64,000 nucleotides of DNA from QQVM01 sp964544885. GTDB taxonomy: Bacteria; Bacteroidota; Bacteroidia; AKYH767-A; 2013-40CM-41-45. The notes under the pieces are model-generated. The model saw only the letters and a program-made list of their open reading frames with translations, did no database searches and was not told the DNA's origin. Shown one piece after another: positions 7,230 to 15,795 of the stretch. How positions within the stretch are numbered: the first letter of the stretch is position 1; the number at the start of each line of letters is the position of its first letter. The position numbers were made by a program, and so were the translations under genes. The stretch covers positions 124,001-188,000 of the forward strand of contig CAZJDX010000002.1 in assembly GCA_964544885.1 (NCBI GenBank), given 5' to 3'.

Positions 7230-8357
7230 ATGAAAATCCTGTCAGGAATATCACGACTGCTTGTCGGTGTCTTATTTATCATTTCAGGTTTTATTAAAGC
7301 CAATGATCCACTTGGTTTTTCCTATAAGCTTGATGAGTATTTCCAGGTCTTCAATATGCCCTGGTTGTCGGTGATTTCACTGGTTCTGGCTATTGTGATC
7401 TGTGCATTTGAGATCGGATTGGGTATTGCCATACTCATCGGGGCAAGGATGGTGCATGCATCCTGGTCGGCTTTGTTGATGATCCTGTTTTTTACCTTCC
7501 TCACCTTTTATTCCTGGAAGTTCGACGTTGTCAAGGATTGCGGATGCTTCGGTGATGCTCTCCACCTGACGCCCTTTCAATCCTTCATGAAGGATGTGGT
7601 TTTACTCATTCTCATCCTTTTTATCTTTATTCAACGCCGGCAGATCTCTCCCTTATTTGGCGAGAAGTTTACCACCTATCTCGCCTATGCCGGATTTGTC
7701 ACCTCAATGCTCTTTTCTGTTTATTGTCTGAGACACCTTCCTGTCATTGATTTCAGACCCTATGCCGTAGGGAAGAGCATTCCGGATGGAATGAAATTAC
7801 CTGAAGGTGCTGTTACCGACAGTGTAGTGATGGTATTTATCTATGAAAAAGACGGGCAACAGATAGAACTGGATATGGAGGGATTAAAATCCATCGACGA
7901 CACCTATAAGTTTATCGACCGTAAAGATAAAATGATCAGACAGGGGGATAAGCCACCAATTCATGACTTCTCTATCAGTTCCGCGGATGGCACGGATATC
8001 ACGGATGACGTACTTTCGAATGATGCGATCTTTCTGCTCGTAGCTTATGACATTACGAAATCTGATAATGATATACAAGGACTTGTAAATGATTTTGCAG
8101 CTCTGAGTCAGGATAATAATATTGAGTTTATCGGACTTACTTCCAGTCTTACGGCAGACGTTGAAAAATTCAGACATGAACATAATACCATGTTTGATTA
8201 TTATTATTGCGACGGCACAACACTCAAAACAATGATCAGATCCAATCCGGGACTGATGCTCCTGAAGAATGGAACAGTTGTTGGAATGTGGCATTATAAT
8301 GACTTCCCTTCTTTCGACGAAGTGAAAAAGGAGTTTTTAATGCCATCCTCAAGGTAG
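7230..8357 (+). CDS. DoxX/MauE-type membrane protein with C-terminal thioredoxin-like domain
   Basis: A 375-residue protein with four to five membrane helices in residues 5-170, followed by a soluble part. The membrane half has the MauE/DoxX-like motif CGCFG with Cys104 and Cys106 in the loop after helix three. Residues from about 230 look like a thioredoxin-type fold (FLLVAYDITKS, IEFIGLTSS, NPGLMLLKNGTVVGMW), but the usual CxxC active site is missing from that half. It may help oxidise or fold envelope proteins, with the redox cysteines in the membrane half; this is inference. It follows the DUF1599 gene by 68 bp and is convergent with the pseudouridine synthase gene. Confidence 0.75.
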   Translation: MKILSGISRLLVGVLFIISGFIKANDPLGFSYKLDEYFQVFNMPWLSVISLVLAIVICAFEIGLGIAILIGARMVHASWSALLMILFFTFLTFYSWKFDVVKDCGCFGDALHLTPFQSFMKDVVLLILILFIFIQRRQISPLFGEKFTTYLAYAGFVTSMLFSVYCLRHLPVIDFRPYAVGKSIPDGMKLPEGAVTDSVVMVFIYEKDGQQIELDMEGLKSIDDTYKFIDRKDKMIRQGDKPPIHDFSISSADGTDITDDVLSNDAIFLLVAYDITKSDNDIQGLVNDFAALSQDNNIEFIGLTSSLTADVEKFRHEHNTMFDYYYCDGTTLKTMIRSNPGLMLLKNGTVVGMWHYNDFPSFDEVKKEFLMPSSR

Positions 8358-8518
8358 ATTTTTTTTCGCAGGACCTCTAAACAACATTCAACTTCCGTAT
8401 CCGGATCCGAAAATCAGAAATATTTACCGGCCGTCGCTGTTTAATTTTCACTTTTATTAAGTAACAAGTCAGACGGATATACATTCAGTGTCAAAAGGTA
8501 TAGCATAGATTACGGTTT

Positions 8519-9217
8519 TCAGTTCGCATCTTCCGGAAACAAATCTTCGAAATAATCCCAAACCGGATCCCGGGGGGTAGAAGCTTTCAAACGGATGTTC
8601 TCTTTTCTGATCGGATGAAAAAATTCGGTTATTCTGCTGTGAAGATGAATGGATGCATTTTCATTGGATCTTTCAGAGCCATATTTCAAATCTCCTTTAA
8701 TGGGGCAGCCGATCGCTGCCAGCTGCGCCCGGATCTGGTGATGTCTTCCGGTATGCGGGTTAATTTCCAGGAGATAATAGTTCTCTGATTTTCCCATAAG
8801 CCTGTAATCAAGCCAGCTTCTTTGCGAACCTTTTACCTCGGTTTCGTAAGCTTTGCTTTTATTTTTGATCTCGTCTTTTTTCAGATAGTGAATTAGTGTT
8901 CCACTGTCTGAAGGTGGTTTGTTTTTCACCACAGCCCAGTAAGTCTTCAGGATTTTCTTCTCCCGGAATAATTCATTAAGCCGTGACAGTGCCTTGCTGG
9001 TTCTGGCAAAAATTACCACACCACTCACCGGCCTGTCGATCCTGTGAACCACGCCTAAAAATACCTCTCCCGGCTTTTTATACTTGTCCTTGATGTATTC
9101 CCTGACCATATCAGCCAGTGTCGCATTACCGGTCTTGTCGCCTTGTACAATGTCTCCCGGACGTTTGTTTACAGCGATGATGTGATTGTCTTCAAAAAGA
9201 ATTTCAAGTGGAAGCAT
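8519..9217 (-). CDS. RluA-family pseudouridine synthase
   Basis: Isomerises uridine to pseudouridine in rRNA or tRNA. The 232-residue protein has the catalytic motif GVVHRIDRPVSGVVIFAR with the conserved Asp, preceded by the N-terminal NHIIAVNKRPGD and followed by the C-terminal HTGRHHQIRAQLAAIG. It lacks an N-terminal S4 domain, making it RluA/TruC-like rather than RluD-like. The target uridine cannot be inferred. It lies 20 bp downstream of panB on the same strand. Confidence 0.92.
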   Translation of the reverse strand: MLPLEILFEDNHIIAVNKRPGDIVQGDKTGNATLADMVREYIKDKYKKPGEVFLGVVHRIDRPVSGVVIFARTSKALSRLNELFREKKILKTYWAVVKNKPPSDSGTLIHYLKKDEIKNKSKAYETEVKGSQRSWLDYRLMGKSENYYLLEINPHTGRHHQIRAQLAAIGCPIKGDLKYGSERSNENASIHLHSRITEFFHPIRKENIRLKASTPRDPVWDYFEDLFPEDAN

Positions 9218-9237
9218 GGCGGGAATGAGCGGGAGGC

Positions 9238-10056
9238 TCAGTATTGTTCTTTCTCATTCGGGAAATTCCCACTCTTTACGTCTCTGATATAATTTTCGGT
9301 TGCTCCTTTAATGTCTTCATACAAATTGAGATAGCGCCTTAAAAACCTGGGATGGAATTCGTGTGTGATTCCGACCATATCATGAAATACCAGTACTTGT
9401 CCGTCCACTCCGCTTCCGGCGCCAATTCCAATGACCGGTATTTTGATTTCCGAAGAAACAGTACTCGCCAACTGGGCTGGAATCTTCTCTAATACGATAG
9501 CAAAGCAGCCGATATCCGAAAGGAGATGAGCATCTTCGGTGAGGCGTTGAGCTTCTGATTTTTCTTTTGCCCTGACTACATAGGTGCCAAATTTGTAAAT
9601 AGACTGAGGAGTGAGGCCAAGATGACCCATGACCGGAATTCCAGCGGACAGGATTCTCTCTATTGAATCTTTAATTTCAATTCCGCCTTCCATTTTTACT
9701 GCGTGGGCACCGGATTCTTTCATAATCCGGATAGCCGAATTCAGTGCCTCTTTTGAATTACCCTGATAGCTCCCGAAGGGAAGATCAACAACAACCAGGG
9801 CGCGTTTGATCGCCCTGATGACCGAGGATGCGTGATAGATCATCTGGTCAAGTGTGATCGGAAGAGTGGTTTCGTGGCCGGCCATCACATTTGACGCTGA
9901 GTCGCCTACCAGGAGTACATCAATTCCCGCATCATCCAGGATGCGAGCCATGGAATAATCATAGGCTGTCAGCATGCTGATCTTTTCACCACGCTTTTTC
10001 ATTTCCTGCAGAGTGTGTGTGGTGATCTTTTTATCCTCTTGTTTGGCGGTAGACAT
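9238..10056 (-). CDS. panB: 3-methyl-2-oxobutanoate hydroxymethyltransferase
   Basis: Adds a hydroxymethyl group from methylene-tetrahydrofolate to alpha-ketoisovalerate, the first committed step to pantothenate and CoA. The 272-residue TIM-barrel protein shows MLTAYDYSMARILDDAG, VLLVGDSASNVMAGH with the metal-binding Asp, LPFGSYQG, AVKMEGG and the C-terminal IGIGAGSGVDGQVLV. Length and motif order are typical. No other pantothenate gene is adjacent. A secreted protein gene lies 40 bp upstream and the pseudouridine synthase 20 bp downstream, all on minus. Confidence 0.96.
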   Translation of the reverse strand: MSTAKQEDKKITTHTLQEMKKRGEKISMLTAYDYSMARILDDAGIDVLLVGDSASNVMAGHETTLPITLDQMIYHASSVIRAIKRALVVVDLPFGSYQGNSKEALNSAIRIMKESGAHAVKMEGGIEIKDSIERILSAGIPVMGHLGLTPQSIYKFGTYVVRAKEKSEAQRLTEDAHLLSDIGCFAIVLEKIPAQLASTVSSEIKIPVIGIGAGSGVDGQVLVFHDMVGITHEFHPRFLRRYLNLYEDIKGATENYIRDVKSGNFPNEKEQY

Positions 10057-10096
10057 AGGCTCTGATCTGATATATTTATTCCGGATAGTCCGTACT

Positions 10097-10951
10097 TTAT
10101 TCCTGATGTTTGAGCTGCCCGTTCTTTACGGGTTGAGCTTTTAGTTTCTTTTGGAGCTTCACGTTTTCCTCTCTGATGAGCTTTAATGAATCCTTCAGTA
10201 TCAGGTTTTCAGTTCGAAGCCTCTGAACTTCCTCCATTATATAACGGTGTGAATCAATCGGTATTTCAGGAATTTTTATAGGGCGGTCCGTTCCTTCCGC
10301 TCCCGCAGGAAGGTATACTGAAAATTTATCTACCGTGAGACGGGTTGATGGACCGATAAACAATCCGCTTTTTCCTGATTTGTAGGCCAGCTCATTAAAG
10401 GTGAAAACAAAATTCTGGTTGATAAAAATGTCATAGTTCCTTTCAGCGGTTTTTACCTGAATAAGATTCACTTCATTCAATCCTCTGATGGCTGTACTCT
10501 CAACCCACCCGTTTGATTTCAGCGTTCCGCTTCTCAGTACATAGTTTAATCCGACAAGTTGTTTCAGCCGGTACTGTTTCTTCCCGTTAATCTCAAAGAC
10601 AAAGGCGCCACTTCCATCTTCCTGCGCCATGAAAATAATCCCCGCACCTGACTCGGGAACTTCGGTCGCATTCAGCGAAAGAGTAACGCTTATTTCGAAG
10701 GAGCCCGGAAGTATGTTCCAATTGGGGAAGACAGAGTAGGAGGATTTATCGTTTTTCCTATGAAGTTGGTAAAGGCCGTTCTGGATCAGCAGCAGATTAT
10801 CCGCATTGGATAAAATTTTCCAGGTGCCATTATCGTTTTCGAAATTATCCGAGTATAAATCAGAAGTGAATTTCTGTTCGACAAGCTGTCCGTAAGCAAG
10901 CTGAATTGTTAAAAAAATTAACAAGAATAAGACGATGCCAAACCTGGTCAT
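10097..10951 (-). CDS. Secreted protein with beta-sandwich-like body and C-terminal coiled coil
   Basis: A 284-residue protein with an N-terminal signal peptide ending near AYGQ. The body (about 30-215) is beta-rich and resembles LamG/DUF1080-like jelly-roll proteins (FENDNGTWKILSN, GSFEISVTLSL, GSGAFVFEINGK), but I cannot name the family with confidence. Residues 245-280 form a probable coiled coil (LILKDSLKLIREENVKLQKK). It has its own -7 promoter element 23 bp upstream of the start codon and is divergent from the DUF4249 lipoprotein gene. panB lies 40 bp downstream and could be read through. Confidence 0.65.
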   Translation of the reverse strand: MTRFGIVLFLLIFLTIQLAYGQLVEQKFTSDLYSDNFENDNGTWKILSNADNLLLIQNGLYQLHRKNDKSSYSVFPNWNILPGSFEISVTLSLNATEVPESGAGIIFMAQEDGSGAFVFEINGKKQYRLKQLVGLNYVLRSGTLKSNGWVESTAIRGLNEVNLIQVKTAERNYDIFINQNFVFTFNELAYKSGKSGLFIGPSTRLTVDKFSVYLPAGAEGTDRPIKIPEIPIDSHRYIMEEVQRLRTENLILKDSLKLIREENVKLQKKLKAQPVKNGQLKHQE

Positions 10952-10974
10952 GACTGGATCATTTCAATAGCGTT

Positions 10975-10982
10975 CAAAGCTA
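10975..10982 (-). promoter_or_regulatory. -7 promoter element of the 10951 gene
   Basis: On the minus strand TAGCTTTG matches TAnnTTTG exactly and ends 23 bp before the start codon at 10951. It lies back-to-back with the plus-strand element at 11013-11020, so the 73-bp spacer carries two divergent promoters. No good -33 element is visible. Confidence 0.55.
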
Positions 10983-11012
10983 CAAATTCCTGATACATTG
11001 TCTGAAATATTA

Positions 11013-11020
11013 TAGATTTG
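11013..11020 (+). promoter_or_regulatory. -7 promoter element of the DUF4249 gene
   Basis: TAGATTTG matches TAnnTTTG exactly and ends 4 bp before the ATG at 11025. As at ruvX, this implies a transcript that starts at or next to the start codon. The signal peptide needs this ATG, so the start is not in doubt. Confidence 0.6.
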
Positions 11021-11024
11021 TGGC

Positions 11025-12011
11025 ATGAAAAATTTCATCATTCTTATCCTCCTTTCCGCGACCGCTTTCTCCTCCTGTAAGAAAGATTTTGAACTGAATG
11101 CACCTTACAGGGAAACTATGGTAGTGTATGGATTACTGAATCTGCGGGACTCTGTACAATACGTAAGAATAAGTAAGGCTTTTTTAGGTGAGGGTAATGC
11201 ACTTGTAACGGCCCAAATTCCGGATTCAATCAATTACGACGATGTACTTGATGTCAGCATAGAGGAACTAAATAACGGTATTGTCATAAATACTCTTCAA
11301 CTGGAAAGGACGGACACGATTCCGAAGGATGCCGGAGTTTTTGCTTCTCCTGAACAGGTTTATTTCCTGTTGCGCAATCATACTTTGAATGCCTCCTATC
11401 AGTACCGGCTCATCGCAAGAAACACTCAAACAGGCTATACAGCAAGCTCACTCACCAGGCTTGTGGAAGATGTGAATATGATTAATCCAAGTGTTTCGGA
11501 TGTTGATTTTGCCAGCGCCGCGCAATTCTCCGTGAAATTTAATCCGGGAGATAACAGCAGGATCTATGATGTGATCATTCGTTTTCATTACACTGAAGAC
11601 AGCGCGGGTGTACTGTCTTATCATATGGTCGACTGGAATTTCCCTGATCAGTACGTAACTACCAGTCCCGAAATTTCTTTCCCCTATTTCCGACCCGATT
11701 TTTATGTTTTGCTTGGCAGCGAAATACTGGTAAAAGCCGGGGTCATCCGGAGGCCGGGTAGTCCCGCTTCAGGAAATTTCGCCGTAGAATACCGTGTCAT
11801 TGCGGGAACCGAAGACCTTTATACCTATCAGCAACTTAATTCCCCTTCCAATACCAGCATTCAGGATCCGCCTCTGTTCACAACCGTGGAAAATGGTATT
11901 GGCCTTTTCACAAGCCGCCTGATCCATAGTGAATTCAGAAACCTGAACAGCCGCTCCAATGATTCATTAAAGACAGGCGTTTACACTGCTGGTCTGAATT
12001 TCATCTATTGA
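11025..12011 (+). CDS. DUF4249-family lipoprotein
   Basis: A 328-residue predicted lipoprotein. The N-terminus MKNFIILILLSATAFSSC ends in a lipobox, with Cys18 then two lysines, as usual for Bacteroidota lipoproteins. The mature start (FELNAPYRETMVVYGLLN, then DSVQYVRISKAFLGEG) matches DUF4249, a beta-rich envelope family that is often encoded near TonB-dependent receptors. No receptor is adjacent here, so it seems to be a free-standing copy. It is divergent from the secreted protein gene and is followed by dnaK after 141 bp. Confidence 0.75.
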   Translation: MKNFIILILLSATAFSSCKKDFELNAPYRETMVVYGLLNLRDSVQYVRISKAFLGEGNALVTAQIPDSINYDDVLDVSIEELNNGIVINTLQLERTDTIPKDAGVFASPEQVYFLLRNHTLNASYQYRLIARNTQTGYTASSLTRLVEDVNMINPSVSDVDFASAAQFSVKFNPGDNSRIYDVIIRFHYTEDSAGVLSYHMVDWNFPDQYVTTSPEISFPYFRPDFYVLLGSEILVKAGVIRRPGSPASGNFAVEYRVIAGTEDLYTYQQLNSPSNTSIQDPPLFTTVENGIGLFTSRLIHSEFRNLNSRSNDSLKTGVYTAGLNFIY

Positions 12012-12152
12012 CAAGTGCCTCTTTGGCATGGGTTTTAGCTTTAAATTGAAGCTTTTTAGGACATCTGCCAAATTTTCGCAATTCTTAGTGATGGCATAAT
12101 GATTGAAACTGGCCTGTTGTAAATTGAAAATTAATTCAAAAACACATAAAAT

Positions 12153-14069
12153 ATGAGAAAAGTAATAGGCATTGACTTGGGTACGACCAATTCATGCGTT
12201 GCCGTGATGGAAGGCAATGAACCAATCGTGATTCCAAACAGTGAAGGCAGGAGAACAACTCCATCCATCGTGGCATTTCTTGACAACGGTGAAAGAAAAG
12301 TGGGTGATCCTGCTAAGCGTCAGGCGATAACAAACCCGAAGAATACCATTTTCTCAATCAAGAGATTCATGGGTGAGTCTTTCGATAATATCCAGAATGA
12401 AAAAGCACGGGTTCCTTTTGAGGTAGTGAAAGGTGATAACAACACGCCCCGTGTGAAGATCAACGACCGATTATACACACCGCAGGAAATCTCCGCAATC
12501 GTGCTTCAGAAAATGAAGAAGACAGCGGAAGATTACCTTGGATATGAAGTGTCAGAGGCGGTAATAACCGTTCCGGCCTATTTCAATGACAGTCAGCGTC
12601 AGGCTACCAAAGAAGCCGGAGAGGTTGCAGGTTTGAAGGTTTTACGAATCATCAATGAACCAACCGCAGCTTCACTTGCTTATGGTCTGGATAAGAAAAA
12701 CAAGGATGAGAAGATTGCCGTCTTTGACCTTGGTGGAGGTACTTTCGACATCTCCATTCTTGAACTTGGTGACGGTGTATTTGAGGTAAAATCTACCAAT
12801 GGTGACACACACCTTGGAGGTGATGATTTTGACCACAAAATCATTGACTGGCTTGCCGAAGAGTTTAAGAAAGATGAAGGCGGGATCGATCTCAGGAAAG
12901 ATCCGATGGCATTACAAAGACTCAAGGAAGCCGCTGAGAAAGCCAAAATCGAATTGTCAAGTTCCAGCCAGACAGAAATCAATCTGCCTTACATAATGCC
13001 TGTTGATGGCATTCCTAAGCACCTGGTCAAAACACTCACCAGGGCAAAATTTGAGCAGTTATGCGATGATCTTATTCAACGTACACTTGAGCCATGCAAG
13101 AAAGCCTTGTCCGATGCAGGACTTAAGCCTTCTGATATTGATGAGGTGATCCTTGTCGGCGGATCAACACGTATTCCGGCCATTCAGCAGCTCGTCGAAA
13201 AGTTTTTTGGAAAAGCGGCTCACAAAGGAGTTAACCCGGACGAAGTCGTTGCAATAGGTGCCGCCATTCAAGGCGCCGTTCTTACCGGTGAAGTAAAAGA
13301 CGTATTGTTGCTGGATGTAACTCCGCTGTCACTTGGTATCGAAACGATGGGTTCGGTGATGACAAAATTGATCGAAGCCAACACAACCATTCCCACCAAA
13401 AAGAGCGAAGTGTTTTCAACCGCATCTGACAATCAACCTTCTGTTGAGATACATGTACTCCAGGGAGAGAGACCAATGGCGCGTGACAACAGAACAATAG
13501 GTCGTTTTCACCTGGATGGGATCCCACCCGCACCTCGTGGAATACCGCAGATTGAAGTGACCTTTGATATTGACGCAAACGGAATTCTACACGTTACCGC
13601 CAAGGATAAAGCAACGGGTAAATCTCAGAATATCCGCATAGAAGCTTCTTCAGGATTAAACGAAGAGGAGATCAAACGCATGAAGGCCGAAGCCGAAGCC
13701 AATGCAGAAACTGACAGAAAAGCCAAAGAGGAAGCCGATAAGATAAATCAGGCAGATACACTGATTTTCCAGTCTGAAAAGCAATTGACAGAATTTGGTG
13801 ATAAGATTTCTGCTGACAAGAAAGAAACTATACAGAAGGCATTGTCCGCTCTTAAAGACGCTCATAAGGAAAGAAATATCCCTGCTATCGATATGGCACT
13901 TGCCACTTTGAACACAGCATGGCAGGCAGCTTCTGAAGAGATGTATAAGGCGACACAGCAGGATGGCGGACCAAAAGCAGATGCGGGAACTTCAGGCGGA
14001 CAGGATGGCAAGTCTGACGCGGAAGTGACTGATGTTGATTTTGAAGAGGTGAAAGACGATAAAAAGTAA
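12153..14069 (+). CDS. dnaK: Chaperone DnaK (Hsp70)
   Basis: The 638-residue Hsp70 chaperone folds and protects cytoplasmic proteins with DnaJ and GrpE. The ATPase domain (1-380) opens with GIDLGTTNSCVAVMEG and contains the phosphate loops (VFDLGGGTFDISIL; ILVGGSTRIPAIQQLV). The substrate-binding domain follows the linker DVLLLDVTPLSLGIETMG, and the helical lid ends with the acidic tail DVDFEEVKDDKK. Full length and normal. grpE and dnaJ are not adjacent. No CIRCE repeat is visible in the 141-bp upstream spacer. A strong terminator follows the stop. Confidence 0.98.
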   Translation: MRKVIGIDLGTTNSCVAVMEGNEPIVIPNSEGRRTTPSIVAFLDNGERKVGDPAKRQAITNPKNTIFSIKRFMGESFDNIQNEKARVPFEVVKGDNNTPRVKINDRLYTPQEISAIVLQKMKKTAEDYLGYEVSEAVITVPAYFNDSQRQATKEAGEVAGLKVLRIINEPTAASLAYGLDKKNKDEKIAVFDLGGGTFDISILELGDGVFEVKSTNGDTHLGGDDFDHKIIDWLAEEFKKDEGGIDLRKDPMALQRLKEAAEKAKIELSSSSQTEINLPYIMPVDGIPKHLVKTLTRAKFEQLCDDLIQRTLEPCKKALSDAGLKPSDIDEVILVGGSTRIPAIQQLVEKFFGKAAHKGVNPDEVVAIGAAIQGAVLTGEVKDVLLLDVTPLSLGIETMGSVMTKLIEANTTIPTKKSEVFSTASDNQPSVEIHVLQGERPMARDNRTIGRFHLDGIPPAPRGIPQIEVTFDIDANGILHVTAKDKATGKSQNIRIEASSGLNEEEIKRMKAEAEANAETDRKAKEEADKINQADTLIFQSEKQLTEFGDKISADKKETIQKALSALKDAHKERNIPAIDMALATLNTAWQAASEEMYKATQQDGGPKADAGTSGGQDGKSDAEVTDVDFEEVKDDKK

Positions 14070-14090
14070 TTCTTCTGAATCGCATAAGGA

Positions 14091-14122
14091 AAAAAAAGGG
14101 AACCTTTAGGTTCTCTTTTTTT
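14091..14122. terminator. Bidirectional intrinsic terminator between dnaK and the VOC gene
   Basis: A 7-bp stem (GGGAACC at 14098-14104, GGTTCTC at 14109-14115, one G-T pair) with a TTTA loop has seven A on its left and seven T on its right, so it can end transcription from both converging genes. Its right flank touches the stop codon of the VOC gene at 14121. Confidence 0.85.
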
Positions 14123-14504
14123 ATTTATCCGCTTTCCTTGCGAAGGCTAAAACATGTCCGTCAGGGTCGGCACAGTAGGCTACAAAATCACCCCAGTCCC
14201 TGGACTTTCCCTTGCTGATAAATGTGGCGCCATTTTTCAGTGCCCGTTCATTCCAGGCATCCGGATCTTCAACGTTCAGGTACAGCTCACATCTCGGAAT
14301 TCCACTGGCTCCGGAAGGATGCGGAAGGGACGGGGTAATGATTCCGGCGATGCCATTCTCAGGCATAAGACCAAGTAATAAATCTGCTGAAAGTCTGAAT
14401 TCAGTCATTCCGATGACATGGTTATGCGGCTCCTGGTTTAACAGTTTTGCATAAAAATTTCTGCTAACTTCCTGATCTCTTACATATAAAATGATTTCAA
14501 GCAT
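14121..14504 (-). CDS. VOC-superfamily (glyoxalase/bleomycin-resistance-like) protein
   Basis: A 127-residue single VOC unit made of two beta-alpha-beta-beta-beta modules. The N-terminal MLEIILYVRDQEVSRNFYAK and the C-terminal VAYCADPDGHVLAFARK with its terminal acidic position are typical. A FISKGKSRDWGD stretch precedes the second metal-side strand. The substrate cannot be inferred; family members range from glyoxalase to antibiotic-binding proteins. It is convergent with dnaK and lies 47 bp downstream of the YitT gene on the same strand. Confidence 0.8.
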   Translation of the reverse strand: MLEIILYVRDQEVSRNFYAKLLNQEPHNHVIGMTEFRLSADLLLGLMPENGIAGIITPSLPHPSGASGIPRCELYLNVEDPDAWNERALKNGATFISKGKSRDWGDFVAYCADPDGHVLAFARKADK

Positions 14505-14551
14505 TCATTCAGTGAATTTATTATTACGGTTAAAAAAAACCGGCGATATGT

Positions 14552-15532
14552 TCAACGGTTTTTCAGTGGACGTTTTTTAATCATACCGCCTTTGGTGTCT
14601 TTAACACTGCTCATTACAACAAAAGCGTTTGGATCAATCTTCTCGATCTCGGCATTAAGTTTACTTATTTCAAGTCTGGTAATGACGGTGTAAATGATAT
14701 CTATCTTATCGGAATGCCCGTGTTTACCAAAGCCCCTTTTACCATAGTACACAGTGACTCCTCTTCCTAATTTTTGGATAATCATTTCTCTGATTTCATC
14801 ACTGTGTGCAGAGATGATGGTGAAAGCGGTGTACTCTTCAATTCCTTCGATTACATAATCAACCGTTTTTGAGGCGGAAAGATAGGTGATCATGGAATAC
14901 AGTGCAGTCTCCAAAGAAAGCAAGTAAGCAGCGGCTGAAAAAATAACAATGTTAATGGCCATGATCACGTCACCGATCGTGCTTCCGGATTTTCTCGAAA
15001 GAAAAATGGCAAGAATTTCGGTTCCATCGATCACGCTTCCACCCCGCACCGCCAAACCGATTCCTGCGCCAAGGAAAAATCCACCGAATAAAGCTACTAG
15101 TAATTTGTCATGCGTAATCTCCGGAAAAGGAATCATGGCAGTGCTGAGTGCCAGTCCAAGAATGGCGAGACTGGTTTTAATCGCAAACTGCTTTCCTATC
15201 ATCTTAAGACCAAGAATCATGAAAGGTGCATTGACCAATACCAGTAAAACCGGAAAGGGAAGGTTAAACAGTTCTGCAATCAGAAGGGAAATTCCAACGG
15301 CACCACCATCAAGAAATTTATTTGGCAGGAGGAATCCCTTCAATCCGAAAGAAGCGCATCCGATACCTACCAGAATTAAAAGAAAATCCTTAACAGCATT
15401 GGAGGCAAGTAATTTTAACTCCCTGAATCCTTTGGCCAGTTCAAATGAAGAATAATTTGCATGAGAATGACCTGACCTTGTTTTGTCACGTAGAATGGCC
15501 CGGATCACGACTTTTTTCCAAAATGGATTCAT
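14552..15532 (-). CDS. YitT-family membrane protein (DUF161 with C-terminal DUF2179)
   Basis: A 326-residue protein with five to six membrane helices (about 45-230) and a soluble C-terminal DUF2179 domain. Typical segments are GFLLPNKFLDGGAVGISLLI, the glycine-rich LGAGIGLAVRGGSVIDGTEI, and YVIEGIEEYTAFTIISAHSD at the junction. The C-terminal GRGVTVYYGKRGFGK fits a ferredoxin-like ligand domain. I use the ATG at 15532; the frame extends upstream to a TTG at 15565, which is less likely. YitT proteins are widespread, with no agreed transport substrate. Confidence 0.85.
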   Translation of the reverse strand: MNPFWKKVVIRAILRDKTRSGHSHANYSSFELAKGFRELKLLASNAVKDFLLILVGIGCASFGLKGFLLPNKFLDGGAVGISLLIAELFNLPFPVLLVLVNAPFMILGLKMIGKQFAIKTSLAILGLALSTAMIPFPEITHDKLLVALFGGFFLGAGIGLAVRGGSVIDGTEILAIFLSRKSGSTIGDVIMAINIVIFSAAAYLLSLETALYSMITYLSASKTVDYVIEGIEEYTAFTIISAHSDEIREMIIQKLGRGVTVYYGKRGFGKHGHSDKIDIIYTVITRLEISKLNAEIEKIDPNAFVVMSSVKDTKGGMIKKRPLKNR

Positions 15533-15760
15533 CTTCTGAACTAATTCGGCATGAAAGTAAGGCAATTTTCTTCATCTTTTTCCTGCCTCCTGAGGAGATA
15601 ATCCCTGATTTTTTATCGTCCTTCTGAATCGTTCCGATGTTGAAATGGCATAGCGTACAGTGCATGAATCTGTACCGGGAAAGCCCTGTTTCTTCATCTT
15701 TCAGTACTTAATCAGAGAAGTGTAAAATTCGTTTTCCCTGAATTTATCAAGGAAAATTTC

Positions 15761-15768
15761 TAATTTTG
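15761..15768 (+). promoter_or_regulatory. -7 promoter element of the first T9SS gene
   Basis: TAATTTTG matches TAnnTTTG exactly and ends 27 bp before the ATG at 15796, giving an expected 5' leader of about 20 nt. A -33 element is not obvious. Confidence 0.55.
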
Positions 15769-15795
15769 TCTCCCTAACCAAAAAAGAGAATTGAC

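Noticed and set aside
12022..12039. Sigma-54-like sequence upstream of dnaK (TTTGGCATG...TTTTAGC)
   Set aside because: The GG and GC dinucleotides are separated by 11 bp and not the 10 needed; no enhancer-like site or sigma-54 activator gene is nearby.
14949..15455. Open frame of 168 codons antisense to the YitT gene
   Set aside because: It lies wholly opposite a well-supported coding gene, with proline/arginine-rich composition and no recognisable domain; an overlap artefact.
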